A stretch of DNA of 64,000 nucleotides from contig NZ_JANSHI010000003.1 of NCBI RefSeq assembly GCF_047461615.1, positions 84,082-148,081 of the forward strand, in the 5' to 3' direction. The notes under the pieces are model-generated. The model had not been told where the DNA came from. It was given only the letters and a program-made list of their open reading frames with translations, and ran no database searches. A program made the position numbers and the translations under genes. The first letter of the stretch is position 1; the number at the start of each line of letters is the position of its first letter. The DNA is from Thermostichus sp047461615. GTDB lineage: Bacteria > Cyanobacteriota > Cyanobacteriia > Thermostichales > Thermostichaceae. Shown here piece after piece: positions 8,581 through 16,200 of the stretch.

Positions 8581-10443
8581 CTAGCGGGACTGGGCCCAGT
8601 CGGTGGCAGTGATGGTGGTGCCAGGAAATTGAATGGGGTTGCCCAGGCTCTGGATCTGGGCCTGGAGGGCGGGCAACAGCTGCAGGTTCGAGAGCGGTTC
8701 CCGCAGGATCTCCGCCGGGACTAGATCCCGTGCCAGGGCAAAGTGAGCTGTGTGGCCGGCTGCCGTGCCGATGGCCCATTCCACGGGGTGCACTCGATAG
8801 GAGGCGCTGGCGATGCGGCTGGTGGCGATGTTTTTGCTGCCGGCCAAGAGGTTGTCGATGCGCTGTGGGATCAGGGCGCGCAGCGGGATCTGGTAGGGGT
8901 AGCTGGGGGCCTGGGCGTCTTGGTTGTGGCTGGGGGGCAGCGAAAAATCCGGCAGTAGACACTCGTGAAAGTCGATGGGGTACTGGCCCACCCCCACCGA
9001 GTCGTAGAAGATGAAGGGGCGACCGCGATTCAACGCCGATTCCCGCGTGGTGATATCCGACTCGTAGACGGTGAACCCCCCTGGGTAGGAAAAACTCGGC
9101 CGCCCGATGATGCGCCGCGACTCGCGAATATAGGGGTACTTGGAAAGACCACTGGCAGTTCCCATGGGGCTGTTGGGCCCTTTGAGGTAGCGATAGCGCA
9201 AGTAAAAGTCTTTTTGAAAGTTGGGATCCGCCTGCTGCAACAGAAAGTCCGTCCTCCCCGCCACCAGCCAGTAGAAGAAGCCCTTGGCATGCTGCTCGGC
9301 CCGACGCAGGGCTTCCACCCGCAAGCCCCCCATCCAGCCACCCGGCTGCAGTTGGCCCGAGGCCTGCAGTTGCTCGTGGGTGAGGATGAGGTTCATCTCT
9401 GGCCCGGTGATGCGCCAGTCGTTGCCCCAGGTCCAGTTCTGCATGGATTGATCCCCCACGCGGATGGCCTCTTCCCCAAAGCCAAACACCTGTCCGCGAA
9501 TGCGGCGATAGGTAAAGACCCTCCCGAAGTTAAAGCGCGGGTGTTCAAAGCTGTAGTAGGGGCCGTGCAGGGGATCGTCGTAGAACTCTGGCTTGATGGG
9601 CACCTGCGGCACAGCGGAGCGCTCTATGACAAAGGTGTAGGTAAACCCCTGGGTGCAATAGGGATCCCTGTAGGGCTTGGAGCTGGGCTCCCAGCGGCTT
9701 TCCCCATCCGTGCCGAGACGGTAGGGCACTCGCGCCAGGGGCAGCAGCTCGCCGGTTTCGGTAGCATCAATCACTATCCAAGGCAGGGTTTTTCCCTGCC
9801 GCTCGGGAGGCGGCTCAAAGTGCAGGATCTCCTTATCCCAGTCCTTCGTGGGCTCCCAGCGGTAGAAGTCCAAAAAATAGCTAGAGAGATCCCCCCGCTG
9901 CTCCGGCGCGACGCCAGCGTGCTTGGGGAGGTTGCGGATAGCCACTACCCTGCGGATCTGGTAGCCCTCAATCTCCAAGTCCTTCACCACTGTCTCCGTA
10001 AACAGCCGCAACTGCCCCGACTGCAGATAGGGATCCAACATCTCCCGGAGTACCTGATGTCCCACCTGGGGAGAAAAACAGAGCACGCTTGCCCAGCACT
10101 TGCCGGGGTTGGGATCCCCGCCATACTTTTCCCGCACCCGGCGGCGAAACTCTCTGTAGCCTCGCGGGAAGATCTCGTTTTCCCGCTGTAGGGGCCGCTC
10201 GTCCAAAGCCGAGACCCCTTGGGCGCTCACCTGGCCGCCAATCCAGTCGGTAATTTCGGTCATGCACACCTGTCGCCCCAGTTGCAGGGCCTCGTAGGCC
10301 GCTGCCACGCCTCCCAGCCCGCCCCCAGCGATGAAAATCTCACAGGGGATGCGGGTTGCCGACACGGGCTGAGCTAGGGCCGCCCCGGCGCCCAAGATCC
10401 CAGCCCCCAGGATGCCGCAGCTCCATCCCTTGAGGGTGAACAT
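8581..10443 (-). CDS. Exported FAD-dependent oxidoreductase
   Basis: Start taken at ATG 10443 because the next 25 residues (MFTLKGWSCGILGAGILGAG, then AALAQP) form a signal peptide. Directly after it comes an FAD dinucleotide motif, GGGLGGVAAAYEALQLG, followed by EITDWIGGQVSAQG. This is the layout of the FAD-dependent oxidoreductase family (Pfam FAD_oxidored, PF12831 type). A C-terminal motif, PQRIDNLLAGSKNIATS, again matches that family. The protein would act in the periplasm or lumen; substrate unknown. The 55 bp between its start and that of metG must hold both divergent promoters. Relic B lies about 110 bp beyond its stop. Confidence 0.85.
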   Translation of the reverse strand: MFTLKGWSCGILGAGILGAGAALAQPVSATRIPCEIFIAGGGLGGVAAAYEALQLGRQVCMTEITDWIGGQVSAQGVSALDERPLQRENEIFPRGYREFRRRVREKYGGDPNPGKCWASVLCFSPQVGHQVLREMLDPYLQSGQLRLFTETVVKDLEIEGYQIRRVVAIRNLPKHAGVAPEQRGDLSSYFLDFYRWEPTKDWDKEILHFEPPPERQGKTLPWIVIDATETGELLPLARVPYRLGTDGESRWEPSSKPYRDPYCTQGFTYTFVIERSAVPQVPIKPEFYDDPLHGPYYSFEHPRFNFGRVFTYRRIRGQVFGFGEEAIRVGDQSMQNWTWGNDWRITGPEMNLILTHEQLQASGQLQPGGWMGGLRVEALRRAEQHAKGFFYWLVAGRTDFLLQQADPNFQKDFYLRYRYLKGPNSPMGTASGLSKYPYIRESRRIIGRPSFSYPGGFTVYESDITTRESALNRGRPFIFYDSVGVGQYPIDFHECLLPDFSLPPSHNQDAQAPSYPYQIPLRALIPQRIDNLLAGSKNIATSRIASASYRVHPVEWAIGTAAGHTAHFALARDLVPAEILREPLSNLQLLPALQAQIQSLGNPIQFPGTTITATDWAQSR

Positions 10444-10498
10444 AGCCTGTCGGACTTTCCGGCAACTTTTATCATGGGGGAAAGCGCTGCGAGGGCTC

Positions 10499-12055
10499 AT
10501 GCCGGGTTCCACTTTCGTCATCACCACGCCGATCTACTACGTCAACGCTGCCCCCCACATCGGCAGTGCCTACACCACCATGGCGGCGGATGCCATCGCC
10601 CGTTACCACCGCCTGCAGGGTAGGGAGGTGCTGATGGTAACGGGAACCGATGAGCACGGCCAGAAGATCCAGCGCGCCGCTGAAGAGCGCGGCCTTCCCC
10701 CGCAGCAGCACTGTGACGAGATCGCGGCCCAGTTTGCCCAGCTTTGGCAGTTGCTGGATATCCGCTATGACCGCTTCATCCGCACCACTGACCCTCGCCA
10801 CAAAGCCATTGTGCGGGAGTTTTTCCAGCGGGTTTGGGATCGGGGAGATATCTTTGTTGGGCGGCAGCAGGGGTGGTATTGTGTTGCCTGCGAAGAGTTT
10901 AAGGACGAGTCAGAGCTCTTGGAAGGCGGGTTTTGCCCGATCCATCCCAACAAAAAAGTAGAGTGGAAAGACGAAGAAAACTACTTTTTTCGCCTCTCTC
11001 GCTACCAGGAAAAACTAGAAGCTCTCTACGCGGAGCATCCAGAGTTCATTCAACCAGAAAGCCGCCGCAACGAGGTCATTAACTTTGTCAAGCAGGGCCT
11101 GCGGGACTTCTCCATCTCTCGCCCTAGCGTCTCCTGGGGGATCCCCTTCCCGGCGGATCCCAGCCAAACCCTTTACGTCTGGTTTGACGCCCTCATCAAC
11201 TACATCAGCGCCGCTCTAGATCCCGAGGACGAGCCGACGCTGGAGAATGCTCTGCGCCGCTACTGGCCTGCCGACGTGCACCTGGTGGGCAAAGATATCG
11301 TCCGCTTCCACGCCATCTACTGGCCGGCCATGCTCATGTCGGCGGGGTTGCCTTTGCCTAGGCAAATCTTTGGCCACGGCTTTCTCACCAAAGATGGCCT
11401 CAAGATGGGCAAAAGCCTGGGGAACACGCTGGATCCCTTTGAGCTGGTGCAGCGATACGGCGCCGATGCCGTGCGCTACTATTTCTTGACCGAAATTGAG
11501 CTGGGCAAAGATGGAGACTTTAGCGAGGGCCGCTTCGTCGAGGTACTCAATGCCGACCTAGCCAACGACCTGGGGAACCTGCTCAACCGCACCCTCGCCA
11601 TGCTCAAAAAATACCAACCTGACTACCGCATTCCCGCCGTCGAGATCCCTCCGGATCATCCCCTCAAAACCTTGGCTGAGCGCCTAGCCCCGACAGTGGC
11701 TGACGCCTACGAGCGGCTGGATCTCAGCTCGGCTGCCCGCAAGGCCCTCAGCCTGGCCCAGGCCAGCAACAAATACCTAGATGAGCAAGCTCCCTGGACG
11801 TTGCATAAACAGGGGCAAAGCCAACGGGTAGCGGAGATTCTCTATGCCGTTCTAGAAAGCGTGCGCTGGGTGGCGGTGGCCCTTTCGCCCATCATTCCCA
11901 ACCTCAGCCTCAAGATCCTGCAGCAACTGGGGTTCCCCCTCACCGACATTACCCAACTGCGCTGGGATCCCGATGCTCGCTGGGGCCAGCTTCCCCCTGG
12001 TCAAGAGCCTCAGCCCCCTGTGCCTGTCTTTCAGAAAATCCTCAGGAACGCCTAG
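10499..12055 (+). CDS. metG: Methionine--tRNA ligase
   Basis: Start set at ATG 10499 (MPGSTFVITTPIYYVNAAPH), matching the class I synthetase N-terminus; the frame is open further upstream but that part is not MetRS-like. The HIGH-type motif is APHIGS, and the KMSKS loop reads KMGKSLGN. A single zinc knuckle (CVACEEF with CPIHPNK) sits in the connective peptide. The protein is 519 residues and lacks the C-terminal tRNA-binding extension of some MetRS. It converges on the next gene with a 4-bp overlap. Confidence 0.97.
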   Translation: MPGSTFVITTPIYYVNAAPHIGSAYTTMAADAIARYHRLQGREVLMVTGTDEHGQKIQRAAEERGLPPQQHCDEIAAQFAQLWQLLDIRYDRFIRTTDPRHKAIVREFFQRVWDRGDIFVGRQQGWYCVACEEFKDESELLEGGFCPIHPNKKVEWKDEENYFFRLSRYQEKLEALYAEHPEFIQPESRRNEVINFVKQGLRDFSISRPSVSWGIPFPADPSQTLYVWFDALINYISAALDPEDEPTLENALRRYWPADVHLVGKDIVRFHAIYWPAMLMSAGLPLPRQIFGHGFLTKDGLKMGKSLGNTLDPFELVQRYGADAVRYYFLTEIELGKDGDFSEGRFVEVLNADLANDLGNLLNRTLAMLKKYQPDYRIPAVEIPPDHPLKTLAERLAPTVADAYERLDLSSAARKALSLAQASNKYLDEQAPWTLHKQGQSQRVAEILYAVLESVRWVAVALSPIIPNLSLKILQQLGFPLTDITQLRWDPDARWGQLPPGQEPQPPVPVFQKILRNA

Positions 12056-12567
12056 GACTTGGCAGCATTTGCTTGGGAAGGTTGGGCAGCCGCTTGTCCT
12101 CCCTTTGGTCTTAGCCGCTCGGCCAAAGGAGGGGCATCCCTTCGGGAGAGAGGAGGAGCTGCACCCGAGCGCAAGCGAGGGTTGCTCACCTCAGCAGGAG
12201 GAGCTCCATGGGCAAGAGTCTGCCAGGCCGCTCGTACTCCCGCCCAAAAGCTGCGAACATTGACTTGGGCATCCCGGGCTTGGGTACGGGCTCCTTCCAG
12301 GGAGCGGCTGACCTGCTTCACCACCTGACCCGCCCCTTTCACCCCCTCGTCAAGGCTGTCGGCAATCTCGCTCACTTCCAGGCTCGTCAGGCGCAGAGCC
12401 TCTAGAGTGGGCGGCAGCTCCCGCAGCAGCGTATCGAAGAAGCGCTCCACACTCTGGGCGGCTCGACCCAGTTGAATGACGGCAGGCAGCAGGGTCAGGA
12501 TCACCGCCAAAATGGCCACTGCCACCAGGCCTACCGAGAGGCCAAGCCAAAAGACCGGATCGCTCAT
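12052..12567 (-). CDS. DUF948-like membrane-anchored protein
   Basis: The 171-residue protein has one N-terminal transmembrane helix (about 6-30, FWLGLSVGLVAVAILAVI). A long helical region resembling DUF948 follows, and the tail from about 130 is Pro/Arg/Ala-rich and probably disordered. The start overlaps the end of the YtxH-like gene by ATGA, so the two are translationally coupled. Function unknown; the pair looks like cell-envelope or stress proteins by analogy with Firmicutes DUF948-YtxH pairs, which is inference. Confidence 0.82.
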   Translation of the reverse strand: MSDPVFWLGLSVGLVAVAILAVILTLLPAVIQLGRAAQSVERFFDTLLRELPPTLEALRLTSLEVSEIADSLDEGVKGAGQVVKQVSRSLEGARTQARDAQVNVRSFWAGVRAAWQTLAHGAPPAEVSNPRLRSGAAPPLSRRDAPPLAERLRPKGGQAAAQPSQANAAKS

Positions 12568-12935
12568 CCCGCCGTCTCCTCTCCATCGCCGGCTTCCAAA
12601 TCAGCTTCTTCCCCCCCAAGGGAACGCGAGTTTTGGGCTTGGAGCAGCTCCTTTCGCTTCTGCAACATGGCCTCCTTCCCCACCACCACTGCCTGCTGTA
12701 GCCGCAGCAGGGCCTCATCCAAACTGCGTTGAGCAGCGTCGAACAGTTTCTCTGACTGATACTGCAAGCTGCTGGCTACATCCTCTGCCACTTCTGGCAG
12801 CGCCTCTGCCGATTTTTTCAACAGTCGCCGCGTCTCCCGTCCGCTGCGGGGGGCTAGAAGCAGGCCAATGAGCGTGCCCACCGCCGTTCCCAACAGCAGC
12901 CCACCAATAAACGCGCCAGTCCGGTTTTCCGCCAT
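12564..12935 (-). CDS. YtxH-domain protein
   Basis: Residues 9-28 (FIGGLLLGTAVGTLIGLLLA) form a Gly-rich membrane helix followed at once by PRSGRETRRLLKK, the YtxH signature. A helical stretch with apolipoprotein-like character covers 40-100, and the C-terminus is acidic. It is the first gene of a two-gene unit with the DUF948-like protein, coupled by a 4-bp overlap. YtxH proteins are linked to stress and the envelope without a known biochemical role. The 127 bp up to deoC contain both divergent start regions. Confidence 0.88.
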   Translation of the reverse strand: MAENRTGAFIGGLLLGTAVGTLIGLLLAPRSGRETRRLLKKSAEALPEVAEDVASSLQYQSEKLFDAAQRSLDEALLRLQQAVVVGKEAMLQKRKELLQAQNSRSLGGEEADLEAGDGEETAG

Positions 12936-13062
12936 GCCTTGCCAGAGTTGGTGGATACAAGTGGCCCCCCAACCAGACTATCAAAAAAAATCTGCTACCC
13001 TGCTCTGCCCGAAAAGGCCAAGTCGCGGCTGGGCTGCTGGGGGCTAGAGTAGAAATGGCGCT

Positions 13063-13785
13063 GTGGAAACTACCCAACAACCCATGGTCTCTTTAGAGCC
13101 CAAAGGCCTGGCGGAAAGGCCAATCAACTTGGCAGAGTACATTGACCACACGCTGCTGCTGCCTATGGTTACCCCGGAGGAAATTGAGGAGGGGTGCGAA
13201 ATTGCCCTGCGCTACGGCTTCCCCACCTTTTGCGTACCTCCCTGCTATGTGCCGCGGGTGGTTGAGCGGCTACACGGGTCGCCAGTACGGGTGAGCACGG
13301 TGGTGGGGTTTCCCCTGGGTACCAACACAGCGGAGGCCAAACTCTACGAAGCTCAACTGGCTGTGGAGCAGGGATGCCAGGAACTGGATGTTCGCATTAA
13401 CCTAGCCTGGCTCAAGGCACGGGAGTTGGATAGGCTCCATGCCGAGATTGCCCAAATTGTGGAGGAGACGGGAGTTTGCGTCAAAGCCATTTTGGAGACG
13501 GCCCAGCTCGATGAGGAGGAAAAAAAGCTGGCTGCGGAGATCTGCATGGATGCGGGAGCTGCCTTTTTGATGACCTCCACCGGCTGGATGGGAGGGGCAA
13601 CCTTGGCGGATGTGCAACTGCTGACGCAGCTTAGCCGGGGCCGAGTGGGGGTGAAAGCTTCAGGCGGCATTCGCACTCTGGCTCAGGCGGAGGCAATGAT
13701 TGCCGCAGGAGCCACCCGGATCGGCACCTCTTGGGGGTTGGAGCTAATGCAAGAGCTGCAGGCTAAGGAAGCTGGCAGAGCATGA
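13063..13785 (+). CDS. deoC: Deoxyribose-phosphate aldolase family protein, catalytic Lys replaced by Met
   Basis: A 240-residue TIM-barrel protein of the DeoC family, from a GTG start (an ATG at 13084 is the alternative). Conserved stretches include IDHTLLLP, TVVGFPLGTNTAEAK, VKAILETAQL and VGVKASGGIRT. The active enzyme splits 2-deoxyribose-5-phosphate through a Schiff base on the Lys of KTSTG. Here that motif reads LMTSTGW with Met170 (ATG at 13570) in place of Lys. The usual VIN of the substrate loop is RIN (Arg111). The second Lys of the relay (K198) and the Asp (D109) remain. The product may be inactive or changed in function. It overlaps recO by ATGA. Confidence 0.9.
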   Translation: METTQQPMVSLEPKGLAERPINLAEYIDHTLLLPMVTPEEIEEGCEIALRYGFPTFCVPPCYVPRVVERLHGSPVRVSTVVGFPLGTNTAEAKLYEAQLAVEQGCQELDVRINLAWLKARELDRLHAEIAQIVEETGVCVKAILETAQLDEEEKKLAAEICMDAGAAFLMTSTGWMGGATLADVQLLTQLSRGRVGVKASGGIRTLAQAEAMIAAGATRIGTSWGLELMQELQAKEAGRA

Positions 13786-14651
13786 GCGGGCGAACCTACC
13801 GGGTTACCGGCATCACTCTCAAGGGCATCCCCTTGGGGGAGTCGGATCGGGTCGTTACCATCCTAACTCGCGAGCAGGGGTTGGTGCGGGCAGTAGCCAA
13901 GGGATCCCGCAAGCCGTCTTCCAAGTGGGGAGGGCGACTGGAGCCCTTTGTCATTAACGACCTGCTGCTTGTCCGGGGGCGGTGGTCAGATCAAGCCAAT
14001 GCCTCCCAGCGTCTGCAGCGCATTGTCCAGGCAGAAACCCTGCAGAGTTTTCCCCGTCTGGGCCGCAGCTTGGCCCACCTCACAGCCGCCCAGTACCTGG
14101 CAGAGGTGGCTTTGCTATTGGCCCTGCCAGATCAGGCTCAGGAAGAGCTGTTTGTGCTTTTGGTAGAACACTTGCAGCGCATCGAGCAGGCCCCTACACA
14201 AGAGGCAGTTCTGCCACTCCTTGTCCATGGGCTCTACCACCTTTTGGTGGTGGGGGGGGTTGCCCCCTCGCTACAAGCCTGTTGCTCCTGTGGGTGGGAG
14301 TTGGCGGACGAGGTCTTCTTCTGTCCCAACCTGGGCGGCCTGATCTGCGAGCCCTGTCAGAGAGCCCAGCAGCCCACCTCCCTTGCCCGGCTCTCCAGTG
14401 CCGTCCTGCAGGCCCTGGGATCCCTGCCCAACCCCACCTTGCCACCGCTGGCCGACAGAACGTTGCCTTTGACCGCTTGGCTAGGGGCAGAGCGCTTGCT
14501 GCGCCAAATTTTGGAGCAGCATGCCGAGCGAGAAATCCGGTCTGCTCGCCTGCTAGCTGGCTGTTACCGCTCTGAAAGACTTACACAACCCCGGACAAAA
14601 GCGGACTTTTGCTCCAGGTTGAGGCTTTCTTCCTGCTTCCACGACCCATAG
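13782..14651 (+). CDS. recO: DNA repair protein RecO with mobile-element-derived C-terminus
   Basis: The N-terminal OB fold (MSGRTYRVTGITLKGIPLGE onward) and a zinc-binding Cys cluster (C167/C168/C170, C181, C189, C192) identify RecO, which loads RecA onto SSB-coated DNA with RecR. Native sequence appears to run to about residue 262 (EREIRSARLLAGC). The last 27 residues (from RSERLTQPRTKADF) are encoded by relic C, inserted at 14567 in the opposite orientation. Native RecO proteins end soon after a similar IRSA motif, so only a few residues were probably lost and function is likely kept. It is coupled to deoC by ATGA. Confidence 0.93.
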   Translation: MSGRTYRVTGITLKGIPLGESDRVVTILTREQGLVRAVAKGSRKPSSKWGGRLEPFVINDLLLVRGRWSDQANASQRLQRIVQAETLQSFPRLGRSLAHLTAAQYLAEVALLLALPDQAQEELFVLLVEHLQRIEQAPTQEAVLPLLVHGLYHLLVVGGVAPSLQACCSCGWELADEVFFCPNLGGLICEPCQRAQQPTSLARLSSAVLQALGSLPNPTLPPLADRTLPLTAWLGAERLLRQILEQHAEREIRSARLLAGCYRSERLTQPRTKADFCSRLRLSSCFHDP

Positions 14652-14934
14652 CTAGTAGTAGAGCTCACCTCCACTACCCCGCTAGAGGGATCTCCACAGG
14701 AGTGACTTCCCCGCAAGCTACAGGTAGTTGCTCCTTGCCCTCAGAGGGCCCACAGGCTAAAGACGGAGTCAACTGTAGCCTAGGCAAAGTGCCTACCAGA
14801 AAAGATGTACTTGCAAGCCTACTAGCTCGGCTCATCCACGTCAAGGCAGAAGGTTCGTTGTGCCACAAAGTGGCGCTTGCGTCAGCAGGACGGAGTCTTG
14901 ATTGTCCGGTGAATCAAGGACTAGAAGAGAGCCC
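14567..14934 (-). mobile_element. Relic C: IS200/IS605-like element inserted in the end of recO
   Basis: A 368-bp copy in the same orientation as relic B. On the minus strand it carries the left hairpin GCCAC-TTT-GTGGC, the middle block, the TnpB-like tail (SYGSWKQEESLNLEQK), the right hairpin CAAAAG-TCCG-CTTTTG and the end AGAGCGG at 14567. An extra block at about 14875-14898 (containing GTCAGCAGGACGGAGTC) is missing from A and D and is the near reverse complement of the extra block in B. The element supplies the stop codon now used by recO. Confidence 0.62.
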
Positions 14935-15459
14935 TACTGCCGGCGCTGCAGTTGTCTTCCCCACTGCAAACGAGCAGGGATCCCCCCTTGCCCCAACCTT
15001 TTCTGAGGGCAATTCCAAAAGAATTGGCGGCCAGCTGAAGAAGTTGTGAAGACATGTATCAAGCTGAGCCGAATGGCGGCAGAATAGAGCTCTGGGGTGG
15101 ATTAAGTAGCCGCCTCCAGATGATACATTAGGTTCCATGAGGTAAATTCTTAACAAGGGCTTCTCAGCTTTGGCCGCGGTCAGCCGCGAGGGTTTGCAGA
15201 GAAAGCAACAGCTAAAGGGAAGGGAAGCCGGTGTCTTTCCAACCTATTGCCAAACAGGCCTTCTGGGTTCCTTAGTGGGGGGTGTCCTGGGCTGCAGTTT
15301 CTGTTTCTAAGCATGGGTTTGGCAGCTTTCCGTGGGGAGGCCGAGTCTGCTTGTCCAGAAACATCCCTCAGCCACCTGCTCGCCGGTGGCAGGAGGTAGC
15401 CTTCATCCTAACTTTTCCAAGTCAAGTTATTAGAGGTGAAGTACAGGAGTTGCAGCACT
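14935..15459. other. Long gene-free leader upstream of rpaB
   Basis: About 525 bp without a convincing gene. It includes a hairpin GCCACC-N8-GGTGGC at 15371-15390, roughly 70 bp before the rpaB start, and AT-richer patches near 15120-15160. Promoter elements could not be placed with confidence. The open frame that enters from relic C and ends at 15049 has no protein-like conservation beyond the element. Confidence 0.4.
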
Positions 15460-16200
15460 GTGGAAGCCCAGCGTAAAGAACGAATTCTCGTGGTTGATGA
15501 TGAGGCTAGCATCCGCCGCATTTTGGAAACTCGCCTCTCGATGATCGGCTACGAGGTGGTTACTGCAGCCGACGGCGAAGAGGCCCTGCAGGTCTTCCGC
15601 AAGCAGCATCCCGACCTGGTGGTGCTGGATGTCATGATGCCAAAGCTGGATGGCTATGGGGTCTGTCAAGAGTTGCGCAAAGAGTCCGACATCCCCATCA
15701 TCATGCTCACGGCTCTGGGGGATGTGGCCGACCGCATTACTGGGTTGGAACTGGGGGCGGATGACTACGTGGTCAAGCCTTTTTCACCCAAGGAGCTGGA
15801 GGCCCGCATTCGCTCGGTGCTGCGGCGGGTGGCTCGGTCTAGCCATGAGGGGATCCCTAGCTCTGGGGTTATCCAGGTTGGGGATCTTTGCATTGATACC
15901 AACAAGCGCCAAGTTTACAAGCGGGGCGAGCGCATCCGCCTGACGGGAATGGAGTTTAGTTTGCTGGAGCTGTTGGTCAGCCGCTCGGGGGAGCCGTTTT
16001 CCCGCGCCCAGATCCTGCAAGAGGTATGGGGCTATACCCCAGAGCGCCATGTGGATACGCGGGTGGTGGATGTCCACATCTCGCGGCTGCGGGCTAAGTT
16101 GGAGGATGACCCAAGCAACCCTGAGCTTATCCTGACAGCCCGCGGTACTGGCTATCTGTTTCAGCGCATCGTGCCAAAGGGAGAAAAAGGAGAGGGCTAA
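15460..16200 (+). CDS. rpaB: OmpR-family response regulator RpaB (Ycf27)
   Basis: Receiver domain with phospho-acceptor Asp57 (VVLDVMMPKLDG), acidic pair D13/D14 and KPFSPKELEARIRS, then an OmpR-type winged helix (RLTGMEFSLLELL to ARGTGYLFQRI). The core is nearly identical to RpaB of other cyanobacteria, including KESDIPIIMLTALGDVADR. RpaB binds HLR1 sites and controls light-stress and photosystem genes, with NblS/Hik33 as its kinase. The GTG at 15460 is preferred because AGGAG lies about 10 bases upstream; an earlier GTG (15436) would add eight residues. Its stop overlaps the converging gene by 4 bp. Confidence 0.95.
   Translation: MEAQRKERILVVDDEASIRRILETRLSMIGYEVVTAADGEEALQVFRKQHPDLVVLDVMMPKLDGYGVCQELRKESDIPIIMLTALGDVADRITGLELGADDYVVKPFSPKELEARIRSVLRRVARSSHEGIPSSGVIQVGDLCIDTNKRQVYKRGERIRLTGMEFSLLELLVSRSGEPFSRAQILQEVWGYTPERHVDTRVVDVHISRLRAKLEDDPSNPELILTARGTGYLFQRIVPKGEKGEG

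Noticed and set aside
8965..10191. Long plus-strand open frame (about 400 codons) opposite the FAD oxidoreductase
   Set aside because: It lies wholly inside a well-supported gene on the other strand and has no protein family pattern; GC-rich codons keep the shadow frame open.
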